Shown one piece after another: positions 43,394 to 52,395 of a stretch of 64,000 nt of DNA. The stretch comes from Hylemonella gracilis (GTDB lineage: Bacteria > Pseudomonadota > Gammaproteobacteria > Burkholderiales > Burkholderiaceae_C), in NCBI RefSeq assembly GCF_004328645.1, contig NZ_CP031395.1, forward strand, positions 583,501-647,500, given 5' to 3'. Under the pieces are notes generated by a model. That model had not been told where the DNA came from and made no database searches. It saw only the letters and a program-made list of their open reading frames with translations. Position 1 is the first letter of the stretch. The number at the start of each line of letters is the position of its first letter. Made by a program: the position numbers and the translations under genes.

Positions 43394-43436
43394 AAAAACA
43401 CCCCAGACGCTGGAACGCTGTCCAAGGTCTGGGGTG
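43394..43436 (-). terminator. Terminator of the second amtB gene
   Basis: Perfect 10-bp stem CACCCCAGAC/GTCTGGGGTG with an 18-nt loop that can itself pair, followed on the minus strand by five T. It lies 42 bp after the amtB stop, between the convergent comM and amtB genes. Confidence 0.85.
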
Positions 43437-43477
43437 CGATTCACTCGGGGACCTTCATGTCCCCTGGCGAGCCGGAA

Positions 43478-44725
43478 TCAGATGCCGTAGCCTTCCTCGT
43501 GCAGGACATTGTCGAGACCAGCGGTTTCCGCGTCCGCGTTGACGCGGAAGCCCACGGTCTTCTCGACCAGGAAAGCCAGGATGTAAGTCACGACGAAGGA
43601 GTAAACAATCACCGTCACGGACGAGAGCACCTGGGCCGTCAACAGCTTGGCGCTGCCGGCGGAGAGCAGACTCTCGGCACCACCGACGCTACCGAACAGG
43701 CCAATCCAGATGCAGCCGATGAACCCGGCCACCAAGTGGATGCCCACGACGTCCAGGGAGTCGTCGTAGCCAAGCTTGAACTTGAGTTCAACGGCCAAGG
43801 CACAGATGGCGCCAGCAGCCAGGCCCAGCAGAATGGCCCAGATCGGTGTCAAGGATGCGCAGGCCGGCGTGATGGCCACCAGACCGGCGACGATGCCGGA
43901 AGCAGCGCCCACGGCCGTGGACTTGCCCAGCTTGAATTTCTCCACAATGATCCAGCCCAGGGCTGCTGCGGCCGGAGCGATCAAGGTGTTGAGGAAGATC
44001 AGACCGGACTGGTCCACGTTGGCGCCGTGCACGCCGGTGTTGAAGCCGAACCAGCCGAACCACAGAATGGCCGTGCCGATCAGCACCAGGGGCACGTTGT
44101 GGCTGGTGGCCAGTTGCTTGCCGAAGCCCGTGCGCTTGCCCAGAACCAGGGCCAAAGCCATGGCGGCAGCACCCGCGGATTGGTGAATCACCGTGCCACC
44201 GGCCCAGTCGATGGAAGCGCCAAAGCCGTACACGTCATTCGCCAGCCAGCCATCAAACTTGCCTTCGGCGTTCATGCCCCAGAGCCAGCGGAAGGTCGGG
44301 AACACGACAAAAGCAGCGAACAGGGCGGCGAACAGAATCCACGGCCAGAAGCGCGCGCGATCCGCCACGGCACCGGACGCCAGCGCAACGGTGATGATGC
44401 AGAAGGCGACCAGGAAGGCGTGGCCGGCGAACGCGCCGTAGCCCGCCGCATCCGACTTGCCAATGTTGCCGGCGATGGCGGAAAGACCAAAATCCGCGAG
44501 AGGGCTGCCCGCGAACCAGGACGAGGTTGCACCCACCTGCGAGGCGATGCCGGCACCGATCAGGACATAGAGAATGGCCACGACGATGATGGAGCCGAAG
44601 CTCAACATCATCATGGACACCACCGACTTGGACTTGACCAGACCTCCGTAGAAGAAGGCCAGGCCGGGGGTCATGAAAATAACGAGAGCCGCGCAAAGCA
44701 ACAGCCACGCAAGTTCTATCGACAT
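43478..44725 (-). CDS. amt: Ammonium transporter (second copy, shorter)
   Basis: 415 aa, starting directly in the first membrane helix (MSIELAWLLLCAALVIFMTPGLAFFYGGLVKSK) and lacking the signal peptide and linker of the first copy. Pore histidines are kept in DWAGGTVIHQSAG and DVVGIHLVAGFIG. The sequences are only moderately similar, so this is a distinct Amt subfamily rather than a recent duplicate. No PII gene is next to it. The ATG at 44725 has AAAGGTGG upstream. Confidence 0.93.
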   Translation of the reverse strand: MSIELAWLLLCAALVIFMTPGLAFFYGGLVKSKSVVSMMMLSFGSIIVVAILYVLIGAGIASQVGATSSWFAGSPLADFGLSAIAGNIGKSDAAGYGAFAGHAFLVAFCIITVALASGAVADRARFWPWILFAALFAAFVVFPTFRWLWGMNAEGKFDGWLANDVYGFGASIDWAGGTVIHQSAGAAAMALALVLGKRTGFGKQLATSHNVPLVLIGTAILWFGWFGFNTGVHGANVDQSGLIFLNTLIAPAAAALGWIIVEKFKLGKSTAVGAASGIVAGLVAITPACASLTPIWAILLGLAAGAICALAVELKFKLGYDDSLDVVGIHLVAGFIGCIWIGLFGSVGGAESLLSAGSAKLLTAQVLSSVTVIVYSFVVTYILAFLVEKTVGFRVNADAETAGLDNVLHEEGYGI

Positions 44726-44841
44726 TGAAACCACCTTTGGTTTTGGGTTGATGGGCTGGTCGTCAGCCACCCGATGCTCGTGAGCGAGAACGGGGCTGCA
44801 AACGCCTGTACAGAAACTGTCTTACAGACGGCGTGGCCATA

Positions 44842-44857
44842 TGCAAAAACCTTGCCC
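44842..44857 (-). promoter_or_regulatory. Candidate sigma-54 promoter of the second amt gene
   Basis: Minus-strand GGGCAAGGTTTTTGCA keeps GG-N10-GC and TTGCA but has two mismatches in the -24 box. It predicts a leader of about 105 nt. Weaker than the glnK site. Confidence 0.5.
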
Positions 44858-44955
44858 GGATGGTCAGGCGGGCCCGATCGTGCTTGCCGGCATCTTGCCG
44901 TTACGACGCCCTCCCTCTGCGCCGCAGAGCCCGGGCAGCCCCGCCGCCCGGTGGT

Positions 44956-46188
44956 TCAGCCAACTTCGACCGGCTCGACCGGTTCCGCCGGCAAGTGGCG
45001 GCGGCGCAGCAGGACCGCGAAACCCCAACCCAGGGCACACAGGATGACCCCAGCCCCGGCAATGGTCGGGGCCGAGCCCAGGCTGGCCGCGAGTGCGGCC
45101 GCCAGCAGCACGCCGATGGACTGACCGATGAACAGAAAGGCCGCAAACAAAGACACGGCCGTGCCGCGCGCGGCGGGCGCCATCTGCGTGGCATTGGTCT
45201 GCATGGTGTTGTGCAGCATGAAGAAGCCGAACCCTGCCGCCAGGCAGGCCGGCGCCGCCGGCCAGGCCAAGGGCGAGTAGGCGACAACCAAGGCGCCCAA
45301 GCCCAGCAGGGACACGCCCAGGCGCACCAGGCCGGCCTCGCCCAGGCGCGGGATCAGCCAGCGCGCCGTGACCATGTAGACCACGCCGCCCAGGCCGAAC
45401 AGCGCCACCACCACGCCAGCGGCGCTCAGGCTCAGACCCAGTTCCGCGTGCAGGTGCGTGGCCCAGATGGCCAGCGCGCCAAAACCCGTGGCCCCCTCGA
45501 TCAAGGCCACGATCAGCACCACACGGGACCAGCGCCCGGTGACGATGGCCCAGGCTTGCTTGACGAAACCCAGGCGCGGTGCCTCGGCCTGGGCCGCATG
45601 CGTGGTGCCTGTCTGCTGCCGCGCCATGCGTCGGCCCTCGCGCCAGAGCAGCACACCCGCTATGCCGAACAGCAGGGTCATCAGCACGAAAGCCCAGCGC
45701 CAGCCCAGGGTGTCGGTGAACAGGCCACCGAAGACCTGCCCGCTGGTCAGGCCCAGGGTGGTGCCCAGCGCCAGCTTGGCCAGGGTTTCCTGGCGCTGGG
45801 CGTAGGGCACGTTGTCACCGATCCAAGCCATGGACAGGGGGATGATGGCCGCCGCGCCCAGCGCGGTCAGCATGCGCGCGGCCACCAGCATGTCCAGCCC
45901 CAGCGCGAACACGGCCATCACCGAACCCACGCTGCAGCCCAGCGTGGCCCAGGTGACGACGCGGAACTTGCCCAGTCGGTCGCCCAAAGGGCCATAGAAA
46001 AGCTGGCACAGGCCGTAGACCACGGCAAAGAAGGAAATGGTGCGTGCCGCCTCAGCCAGGCCGACGCCGAATTCCCGCGACAGCTCGGGCAGCATGGCGT
46101 CGCACAGGCGTTGCACGGCCATGCTGGAGAACGTGGCGCAGGAAAGCAGCAGGACGCTGCGACGCGTGGAGGCGCTGAGTGGGGACAT
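44956..46188 (-). CDS. MFS transporter
   Basis: About 410 aa with twelve predicted helices. Signatures: FYGPLGDRLGKFRVVTWATLGCS in the loop 2-3 position, MLTALGAAAIIPLSMAWIGDNVPYAQRQETLAKLALGTTLG, and a second half starting at FGALAIWATHLHAELGLSL. It resembles bacterial drug or metabolite efflux proteins of the AraJ/YnfM kind. Start at 46188 chosen because the upstream codons are Ser/Cys-rich and not family-like. Substrate unknown. It is divergent from the next MFS gene. Confidence 0.88.
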   Translation of the reverse strand: MSPLSASTRRSVLLLSCATFSSMAVQRLCDAMLPELSREFGVGLAEAARTISFFAVVYGLCQLFYGPLGDRLGKFRVVTWATLGCSVGSVMAVFALGLDMLVAARMLTALGAAAIIPLSMAWIGDNVPYAQRQETLAKLALGTTLGLTSGQVFGGLFTDTLGWRWAFVLMTLLFGIAGVLLWREGRRMARQQTGTTHAAQAEAPRLGFVKQAWAIVTGRWSRVVLIVALIEGATGFGALAIWATHLHAELGLSLSAAGVVVALFGLGGVVYMVTARWLIPRLGEAGLVRLGVSLLGLGALVVAYSPLAWPAAPACLAAGFGFFMLHNTMQTNATQMAPAARGTAVSLFAAFLFIGQSIGVLLAAALAASLGSAPTIAGAGVILCALGWGFAVLLRRRHLPAEPVEPVEVG

Positions 46189-46295
46189 GGGGGAAGAAGA
46201 AAAGAAACAGCCGGACAAGCAAGGGGAAGAATGTGACATGGGCCGCTTGCGCAGGGCCTGCGCACGACTCGGACCGATACGCGGCGCTCATCATA

Positions 46296-47645
46296 ATGAG
46301 CCCCATGCCCACGCGCAGCGCATCGCCGCAATACCCCCCTTCCCCTGTCAGCCCCCTTTCGTCCGCCTCCCCGCTGCCGCCGTCCACGGGGCGCTTCATC
46401 GGCTGGTTGTCCCTGGCCCAGTTGATCAGCTGGGGCAGTGTGTTCTACCTCTTCGGCCTGCTGCTGGAACCGGTGGAACGGGACCTGGGCCTGACGCGCG
46501 CCCAGACCTCGCTGGCCTTCAGCCTGGCGCTGCTGGCCGAAGGCCTGATGGCCTGGCCCGTGGGCCGCTGGATCGACCGGGGCCATGAACGCGCGGTGAT
46601 GGTCGGTGGCTCCCTGCTGCTGGCCCTGGGCCTGTTGCTGCACAGCCAGGTGGACGGCCTCCCGGCTTTCTATGCGGTCTGGCTGCTGCTGGGCGTGGGC
46701 CTGGCCGGGGCGCTGTACCCGCCCGCCTTCGCGGTCATCATCCGCCGCTACCCGCAGGACTTCCGCCGCGCCATCATCATCATCACCTTTCTCGGCGGGC
46801 TGGCCAGCACGGTCTTCATCCCGCTCAGCGCCGGACTGATCCATACCCTGGGCTGGCGGCACGCGCTCTGGCCCCTGGCGGCCCTGCACCTGCTGGTCTG
46901 CGCGCCCATCCACTGGCGCATGCTGCGCGACGCACCACGACCCGAACCGAACCCTGTCACGGCGCGATCAGCCGACGTGCATCCCGTGGATGCAAGACCG
47001 CAAGCACCGCTGCGCCAGCATTTGCTGAGCGCGCCTTACCTGCTGGTCGGTCTGTTCATCGTGCTCTTCATGGGTGTGGTCGCCGCCATCCCGCCGCACC
47101 TGGTCAGCCTGCTGCGCGGCTACGGCCTGCCCGAGACCTGGGCCATCCTGGCGCCGGCCCTGATCGGCGTGGTGCAGGTGGGCGGCCGTGCGCTGCTCTA
47201 TTTCTTCGAGGCACGCTGGAGCCTGCACGCGGTGAACCGCCTCATCCCGACCCTGGTGCCTCTGGCCCTGCTCACCCTGCTGCTGGCGCCGCTGCTGGCC
47301 GCGCTCTTCGCGGGCCATGCACGGTCGGTTCAGATCGCGCTGGTGCTGCTCTTCGTCGCACTCTACGGCCTGGGCAACGGCATGCTCACCATCGTCAAGG
47401 GCACGGCCGTGGCCGAGTATGTGGACCGCGCCCAGGCCGCCAGCCTCAACGGCGCACTCGGCCTGCCCCAAGCCCTTAGCCGCGCGGCCATGCCCTGGCT
47501 GCTGGGCATGATGTGGACCCCGTCGGCCGCCTACCGCAACGGTCTGTGGCTGATGCTGGGTCTGTGCCTGCTGGGACTGGCGGCACTGGTGTGGGCGCAA
47601 CACCATGCAGCCCGCCACGCAGAGGATTTGCGCAAGCCCGCTTGA
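46296..47645 (+). CDS. MFS transporter
   Basis: 449 aa. Twelve helices with GRFIGWLSLAQLISWGSVFYLFGLLLEPVERDLGLTRAQTSLAF at the start and a long central loop rich in Arg and Pro (residues 210-245). The sequence is unlike the divergent neighbour. Similar proteins are annotated as general MFS permeases; the substrate cannot be inferred. ATG at 46296 or 46305 are equal candidates; the preceding region is probably non-coding. Confidence 0.87.
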   Translation: MSPMPTRSASPQYPPSPVSPLSSASPLPPSTGRFIGWLSLAQLISWGSVFYLFGLLLEPVERDLGLTRAQTSLAFSLALLAEGLMAWPVGRWIDRGHERAVMVGGSLLLALGLLLHSQVDGLPAFYAVWLLLGVGLAGALYPPAFAVIIRRYPQDFRRAIIIITFLGGLASTVFIPLSAGLIHTLGWRHALWPLAALHLLVCAPIHWRMLRDAPRPEPNPVTARSADVHPVDARPQAPLRQHLLSAPYLLVGLFIVLFMGVVAAIPPHLVSLLRGYGLPETWAILAPALIGVVQVGGRALLYFFEARWSLHAVNRLIPTLVPLALLTLLLAPLLAALFAGHARSVQIALVLLFVALYGLGNGMLTIVKGTAVAEYVDRAQAASLNGALGLPQALSRAAMPWLLGMMWTPSAAYRNGLWLMLGLCLLGLAALVWAQHHAARHAEDLRKPA

Positions 47646-47704
47646 TTCGGCCGGCGCGGGATTTAAGATCGCACGAACTCAACCAACTCCACAGGAGCCC
47701 CCCC

Positions 47705-47857
47705 ATGCCCAAAGGTGTACAACGCAACGACAAGATGGCGAAGAAACCCAAGAAGGACACCAGCGCTCCGCAGGAATCTTCGTCCACATCCACCCGTCCC
47801 GTCCCGCCCACCACCGCGGTGATGCCCAAGGGGAAGATGAAGAACAAGCCGAGTTGA
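47705..47857 (+). CDS. Small basic hypothetical protein (50 aa)
   Basis: Begins MPKGVQRNDKMAKKPKKDTS, has a Ser/Thr/Pro-rich middle and ends in TTAVMPKGKMKNKPS. A good AGGAG lies 8 nt upstream. Highly charged (Lys/Arg) and probably disordered, so nucleic-acid binding is conceivable. I do not recognise a named family. It stands alone between an MFS gene and a convergent dehydrogenase gene. Confidence 0.65.
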   Translation: MPKGVQRNDKMAKKPKKDTSAPQESSSTSTRPVPPTTAVMPKGKMKNKPS

Positions 47858-47941
47858 AACAAGCCCAGGCCCAGGCCCGACCGGCGGATCAGCTCGACGG
47901 GTTCGAAGGCCTGGATGGCATCGGCGGGCGTGGGCCTGACT

Positions 47942-48895
47942 CTAATAGCCCCGCGCGGGCTCGATCGTGTGGGCCGGCGCCTGGCCGCTGGCGATGCGCT
48001 CGATGTTCTCCGCGATCTGCCGCGCCGAGGTCGACGGAATCGCCACCGAGGCCAGATGGGGCGTGATCAGCACCTGAGGCATGTTCCACAGCGGGTCCCC
48101 GGGCGCCAGGGGCTCGCGCTCAAAGACATCCAGCGTGGCCGCGCCGATGTGGCCGCTGCGCAGCAAGTCCGTCAGGGCCGCCTGATCGACCAGGGCCCCC
48201 CGCGCCACGTTCACGAAGGCCGCGCCCGGCCGCATTTTCGCCAGTCGCTGGCGATCGAACAAATGCTTCGTCAAGGGCGTGAGCGGCAGCATCAGCACCA
48301 CGATGTCCGCCTGCCCGAGCACGCCGTCCAGCGCTTCCATGCCGGCGAAGCATTCAACGCCCTCGATCCGCGCGGGACTGCGCGACCAGCCCAGCGTCCT
48401 GAAACCCTGGCGCTGCAGTTCGTGGGCCGCCGTGGCACCCAGCTGGCCCAGGCCCAGCACGGCGACCGTGATGTCCTCGGGCGAACGGGGATGGCGATAG
48501 GCCCATGCACCCCGCCGCTGCGCCGCTTCGAAGAACGGGATCTCGCGCGCATGGCGCAGCACCGCGAACAGCACGTAGCCCGCCATCATGCGCGCCATGT
48601 TGGGATCGGTGATCCGCGTGATGGGGATGTCCTTGGGCAGATCCTGGCGTGCCACCAGGGAGTCCACGCCGGCCCCGAGGTTGATGATCAGGCGCAGGTT
48701 CGGCATGCGCTGGAAAAAGCCCTCGGGCGGCTTCCAGACCAGGGCGTAATGGACGTCCTCGGGTCGATCGATGGCGCTGGCATGCACCACCTTGAGCCCA
48801 GGCAGATGCATCTGGAGCGCGTTCTTCCAGGTGTCGAAATCGTCGAAGTCGCTGTAGAAAACCAGGGTGCCGAGCGCCTGTTCCATGACGTTCAC
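47942..48895 (-). CDS. D-2-hydroxyacid dehydrogenase (glyoxylate/hydroxypyruvate reductase A-like)
   Basis: 317 aa. NAD(P)-binding part with VAVLGLGQLGATAAHELQRQGF, then VVLMLPLTPLTKHLFDRQRL and NVARGALVDQAAL; catalytic Arg, Glu and His in NVARG, DVFEREPL and ITPHLAS. Resembles GhrA, which reduces glyoxylate and hydroxypyruvate. Its ATG overlaps the stop of the AroQ-like gene (ATGA). It is the last gene of the operon headed by the ABC ATPase, so a role in handling an oxoacid from the substrate is inferred. Confidence 0.9.
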   Translation of the reverse strand: MNVMEQALGTLVFYSDFDDFDTWKNALQMHLPGLKVVHASAIDRPEDVHYALVWKPPEGFFQRMPNLRLIINLGAGVDSLVARQDLPKDIPITRITDPNMARMMAGYVLFAVLRHAREIPFFEAAQRRGAWAYRHPRSPEDITVAVLGLGQLGATAAHELQRQGFRTLGWSRSPARIEGVECFAGMEALDGVLGQADIVVLMLPLTPLTKHLFDRQRLAKMRPGAAFVNVARGALVDQAALTDLLRSGHIGAATLDVFEREPLAPGDPLWNMPQVLITPHLASVAIPSTSARQIAENIERIASGQAPAHTIEPARGY

Positions 48896-49365
48896 ACCTC
48901 TTGCCTGCTCTTGCGCACCAGGCGCGAAACCGCCTCGATGGCGAGTTCGTAGCCGTCACCGCCGAGTCCGGCGATCACCCCATCAGCCACTTTCGAGATG
49001 TAGGAATGGTGACGGAAGGCTTCGCGCTTCCAGATATTGCTCATGTGGGTCTCGATGATCTTGCCGGGAAAGGCCATCAGCGCATCCAGGATGGGGATGG
49101 AGCTGTAGGTCAGGCCAGCCGCGTTGATGATGATGCCATCCGCGACGCCGCGCGCTTCCTGAATCCAGTCGACCAACTGACCCTCGTGGTTGGACTGCAG
49201 GAAACGCAGCTCGACCTCCAGCGCGGTCGCCTGGGCTTCGCAGCGCGACTGCAGCACGGGAAAGCTGTCCTTGCCGTAGGTCTTGTTCGCGTCCAGGCCG
49301 TACAGGTTGGCGTTGGGTCCATTGAGGAACCAGATCGTGATGGGGGTCATGGTGAGATCGCTCAT
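48892..49365 (-). CDS. AroQ-fold protein (type II 3-dehydroquinate dehydratase-like) with altered active site
   Basis: 157 aa with the type II dehydroquinase layout: ITIWFLNGPNANLYG, EGQLVDWIQEA, NAAGLTYSS, ETHMSNIWKREAFRHHSYIS and VIAGLGGDGYELAI. Compared by eye with canonical AroQ, the lid Tyr (TYGKD), the Asn of NAAG, the His of ETHMSN and the last Arg are kept. The Arg before the lid Tyr is missing (GLDANKTYG) and the His of the usual THTS motif is Tyr (TYSS). It may therefore act on another substrate. It belongs to the ATPase-QOR-GST operon. A second ATG at 49350 is possible. Confidence 0.85.
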   Translation of the reverse strand: MSDLTMTPITIWFLNGPNANLYGLDANKTYGKDSFPVLQSRCEAQATALEVELRFLQSNHEGQLVDWIQEARGVADGIIINAAGLTYSSIPILDALMAFPGKIIETHMSNIWKREAFRHHSYISKVADGVIAGLGGDGYELAIEAVSRLVRKSRQEV

Positions 49366-49382
49366 AGCGGGGGTTGAGGCTG

Positions 49383-50000
49383 TCAGGCGTCGTAAGGTCG
49401 CGTGGCCTGCATCGCGGGCAACCACTGGAACACCTCGTTCCAGCGAGCGGCTTGAGGGCATTGGCCGCGCCAGTCCAGCTCGGGAAAACGGAAGTCCAGA
49501 TACCCCAGACCGCAGCCGATCGTGACCTCGCCGATGGTGGCTTGATCGACCGCCAGGTCGCGCGCGACGGCCTCTATCGCCACCAAGCAGGCGTCCACCT
49601 TGGTCAGCAAAGCCTCGCGCCAGGCAGGCCACTGCACCTCCACAGGGCGGGCCGTCAGCTCGTAGCGCGCCAGCAGTGCGGCATCCAGCAAGCCGTCGCC
49701 CAGGGCCTGGCGGGTCAGTGCCGTCCATCGGGCGGCACCCGTCGCCGGAAAGAGGTGACGCGCACCGCCCCGGCTGGCGAGGTACTCGCAGATCACGCGG
49801 CTGTCGTAGAGGGACTGCCCGTCGTCGAGGATCAGGGTGGGCACCTTGGCCAAGGGGTTGTGCGCGGCGATGCGCGGATCACGGCGGATCGGATGGGCCG
49901 CGCTGTCGAGCAGTTCGATCTGGTCGGCCTGCCCGGTCAGGTGCGCGCAGACCATGACTTTGCGCACGAAGGGCGAGGTGGGGGCGTAAAGCAGTTTCAT
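49383..50000 (-). CDS. Glutathione S-transferase family protein
   Basis: 205 aa. Thioredoxin-like N-terminal domain (MKLLYAPTSPFVRKVMVCAHLTG, NPLAKVPTLILDDGQSLYDSRVICEYL, with the Pro and DS motif that bind glutathione), followed by an all-helical C-terminal domain. It is 3 bp after the quinone oxidoreductase gene and 17 bp before the AroQ-like gene. In this operon it may detoxify or isomerise an intermediate; that is inference. Confidence 0.9.
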   Translation of the reverse strand: MKLLYAPTSPFVRKVMVCAHLTGQADQIELLDSAAHPIRRDPRIAAHNPLAKVPTLILDDGQSLYDSRVICEYLASRGGARHLFPATGAARWTALTRQALGDGLLDAALLARYELTARPVEVQWPAWREALLTKVDACLVAIEAVARDLAVDQATIGEVTIGCGLGYLDFRFPELDWRGQCPQAARWNEVFQWLPAMQATRPYDA

Positions 50001-50003
50001 GAA

Positions 50004-51035
50004 TCAGAGGAGCAATACGAGTTTGCCGAAGACCTGGCCGCTTTCCAGCAAAGCGTGCGAGGCCGCCGCCTCGGCCAGTGGCAGGCTGCCGTGCAAACGG
50101 GGTTTGATGCGGCCGTTGCGCAGCTGGGGCAGCACGTGTCGGGTGATCTGCGCGGCCATGCGGGTCTTCTCGGCGTGGCTCTGCGGGCGCAGGGTGGACG
50201 AGTGCAGGCTCAACTGCTTCTGCATCAGGGTCAGCAGATCGACATTGACCACCGAACCCTGCATGAAAGACAGGCTGACGTGCCGGCCGCCAAAGGCCAG
50301 GGCCTGCAAATTGCGTCGCACATAGTCGCCGCCGACGATGTCCAGCACCACGTCCACGCCACGCCCTCCCGTGTAGTCCAGGCAGGCCTGGGTGAAGTCC
50401 GTGGTCGGCCAGCAGACCGTCAGGTCTGCGCCCAGCGCCTTGAGCGCGGCGAACCGGCTCTCATCGCTGTCGGTAACGATGACGGTGCAGCCGGCCGCGC
50501 GTGCCATCTGCGTTGCCAGGGTGCCGATGCCGCCGGCACCGCCATGGATCAGCACGGTCTCGCCCATGGCCAGACGGCTCAGCTCGAACAGGTTGTGCCA
50601 CACCGTGAAGAGCCCTTCCGGCAGGGCCGCCGCCTCAGCGTCCGAAAGATTGGCGGGGACCACGAAGGAATGTTCAAGCGCGGCCGTGCACCAGGGCGCA
50701 TAGCCGCCTCCGGGCACCAGGCTCATCAGCCGCTGCCCCATCAGCGCTGGGTCGACGCCCGAGCCACAGGCAACCACGTCGCCGCACACTTCCAGGCCCA
50801 GCACGTCGGTGACGCCCGGAGGCGGCTTGGCAATGCCCTGGCGTTGCATGATGTCCGGCCGGTTGACGCCGGCGGCACGCACGCGCAGCAGCACTTCACC
50901 TGCGCCGGGGGCGGGCATCGGACGTTCGGCCAGCACCAGCACGCTGGCGTCACCCGGCTCCCGGGCAACGACGGCGCGCATGGTGGCGGGAGGGGGGCTC
51001 TGGTCCTCGGGCATGGTGAGGGGTTCCACTTTCAT
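50004..51035 (-). CDS. NAD(P)H:quinone oxidoreductase (zinc-free MDR family)
   Basis: 343 aa. Starts after a short tail with TMRAVVAREPGDASVLVLAERPMPAPGAGEVLLRVRAAGVNRPDIMQRQG. The Rossmann motif is ETVLIHGGAGGIGTLATQMARAAG and the late VLDIVGGDYVRRNLQAL. It resembles the PIG3/QOR type acting on quinones or enones. It begins with ATG overlapping the ABC ATPase stop (ATGA), so both are made together. Confidence 0.9.
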   Translation of the reverse strand: MKVEPLTMPEDQSPPPATMRAVVAREPGDASVLVLAERPMPAPGAGEVLLRVRAAGVNRPDIMQRQGIAKPPPGVTDVLGLEVCGDVVACGSGVDPALMGQRLMSLVPGGGYAPWCTAALEHSFVVPANLSDAEAAALPEGLFTVWHNLFELSRLAMGETVLIHGGAGGIGTLATQMARAAGCTVIVTDSDESRFAALKALGADLTVCWPTTDFTQACLDYTGGRGVDVVLDIVGGDYVRRNLQALAFGGRHVSLSFMQGSVVNVDLLTLMQKQLSLHSSTLRPQSHAEKTRMAAQITRHVLPQLRNGRIKPRLHGSLPLAEAAASHALLESGQVFGKLVLLL

Positions 51036-52180
51036 TTCCGGGGACTGAACACGCTCACGCCCTCGTCGAGCAAGGTGAGCCCGACCACCGAACCGATGGG
51101 CCACTGCCGCATCGCGTTCAGGCCGGCGCTGCGCACCGTGACGACCTGGCGGGCCGTCATGGGAATGTCGACATCGACAAAGGTGTTGATGTGATCCCCC
51201 TGGAAAACATGGTGGATCACGGTGCCGCTGAGCACCGAGCCAGCGCCCAGGGTTTCCAGACGGAGATGCTCCGGACGCACATAGACATCCAGCCGTTCAC
51301 CCTCGTGAGACACGTCCACCAACCGCGCGCTCGGCAGGCTCAGCAGGCTGGAGCCCAGGCGCAACTGGACTTCCTGCGCGGTCTGGCCGTGGTAGTAAGC
51401 CGGCAGGATGTTCACATCGCCCAGGAAGGACGCGACAAAAGGATCTTGCGGGTTCTGGTACAGCTCGGCGGGCTGCGCGATCTGGCGGATGGCACCCGCG
51501 CTCATCACCGCGATGCGGTCGGACATGGCCAGGGCCTCGCCCTGGTCGTGCGTCACGAAGACGGTGGTCAGGCCCAGGCGGCGCTGGATCTCGCGGATTT
51601 CCACCTGCATGGCACCGCGCAGGCTTTTGTCCAGGGCCGAGAACGGTTCGTCCAGCAAGAGCACCTTGGGTTGGATGACCAGGGCACGTGCCAGGGCGAC
51701 GCGCTGCTGCTGTCCACCGGACAGCTCGCGGGGCTTGCGGTGCCCGAGGCCGTCCAGCTTGACCAGGGCCATGGCTTCCTGCACGCGCCGGGTGATCTCG
51801 TCAGCGCGCACGCCGCGCATGCGCAAGCCATAACCGATGTTGCGCTCCACGTTCATGTGCGGGAAGAGCGCGTAATTCTGGAACACGACGCCGATCTGCC
51901 GCTGATGCGGCGGTTCGCTGGTCACGGCTTGGCCATCGATGAAGATTTCGCCGTTGTCGGCCTCGGCGAAACCCGCGATCAGGTTGAGCAGCGTCGTCTT
52001 GCCGCAGCCCGATGGTCCCAGCAATGTGAGGAACTCACCGCGCCGGATCTTCAGCGAGAGCTCCTGCAACACGGTCTGATTGTTGTATTGCTTGACCACC
52101 CCTTCGAGGCTGACAGCGATCTCGGTCTGGGGCGGGGACATGCGGGACGGTCCGGCGGGCTGGGCATGGGCTGCGTTCAT
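51032..52180 (-). CDS. Spermidine/putrescine-type ABC transporter ATP-binding protein (PotA-like)
   Basis: About 382 aa. Walker A GPSGCGKTTLL, Q-loop VFQNYALFPHM, signature LSGGQQQRVALARAL, Walker B VLLLDEPFSALD and His-switch VFVTHDQ; the C-terminus has a TOBE domain (YVRPEHLRLE). It most likely powers the PotB/PotC-like permeases at 59.6-61.3 kb, which have no ATPase of their own. It heads the minus-strand operon with QOR, GST, AroQ-like and GhrA-like genes. The start could also be 52216 or 52141. Confidence 0.9.
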   Translation of the reverse strand: MNAAHAQPAGPSRMSPPQTEIAVSLEGVVKQYNNQTVLQELSLKIRRGEFLTLLGPSGCGKTTLLNLIAGFAEADNGEIFIDGQAVTSEPPHQRQIGVVFQNYALFPHMNVERNIGYGLRMRGVRADEITRRVQEAMALVKLDGLGHRKPRELSGGQQQRVALARALVIQPKVLLLDEPFSALDKSLRGAMQVEIREIQRRLGLTTVFVTHDQGEALAMSDRIAVMSAGAIRQIAQPAELYQNPQDPFVASFLGDVNILPAYYHGQTAQEVQLRLGSSLLSLPSARLVDVSHEGERLDVYVRPEHLRLETLGAGSVLSGTVIHHVFQGDHINTFVDVDIPMTARQVVTVRSAGLNAMRQWPIGSVVGLTLLDEGVSVFSPRK

Positions 52181-52210
52181 GCCTGAACGATAAGTCAATC
52201 GGCCCCCTTG

Positions 52211-52395
52211 CCGCATTTGCCGAAATTGATGCGGCTCTTCGGAAAAAACGAAACGCCCTCATGCGCAGAGGAGCGCGCCGATCCACACGGGCTTCGCGGG
52301 CGGCGCTTTGCTTTTTCCGAAGCCACGCGTCCGAAAAACGTGATTCTCAAACCGCGCCGGCTTCTTCAGACTCGCCGCATCGACGATGGATGCGC
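52211..52395. promoter_or_regulatory. Palindrome-rich divergent promoter region
   Basis: The 267-bp gap between the ABC ATPase and monooxygenase genes holds several dyads: CCGCAT-N12-ATGCGG at 52211-52234, an 11-bp inverted pair CTTCGGAAAAA (52237-52247) and TTTTTCCGAAG (52312-52322), and CGCAT-N9-ATGCG near 52377-52395. LysR-type regulators bind such dyads, and a LysR gene lies at 56.0 kb. No further coding potential was seen. Confidence 0.5.
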
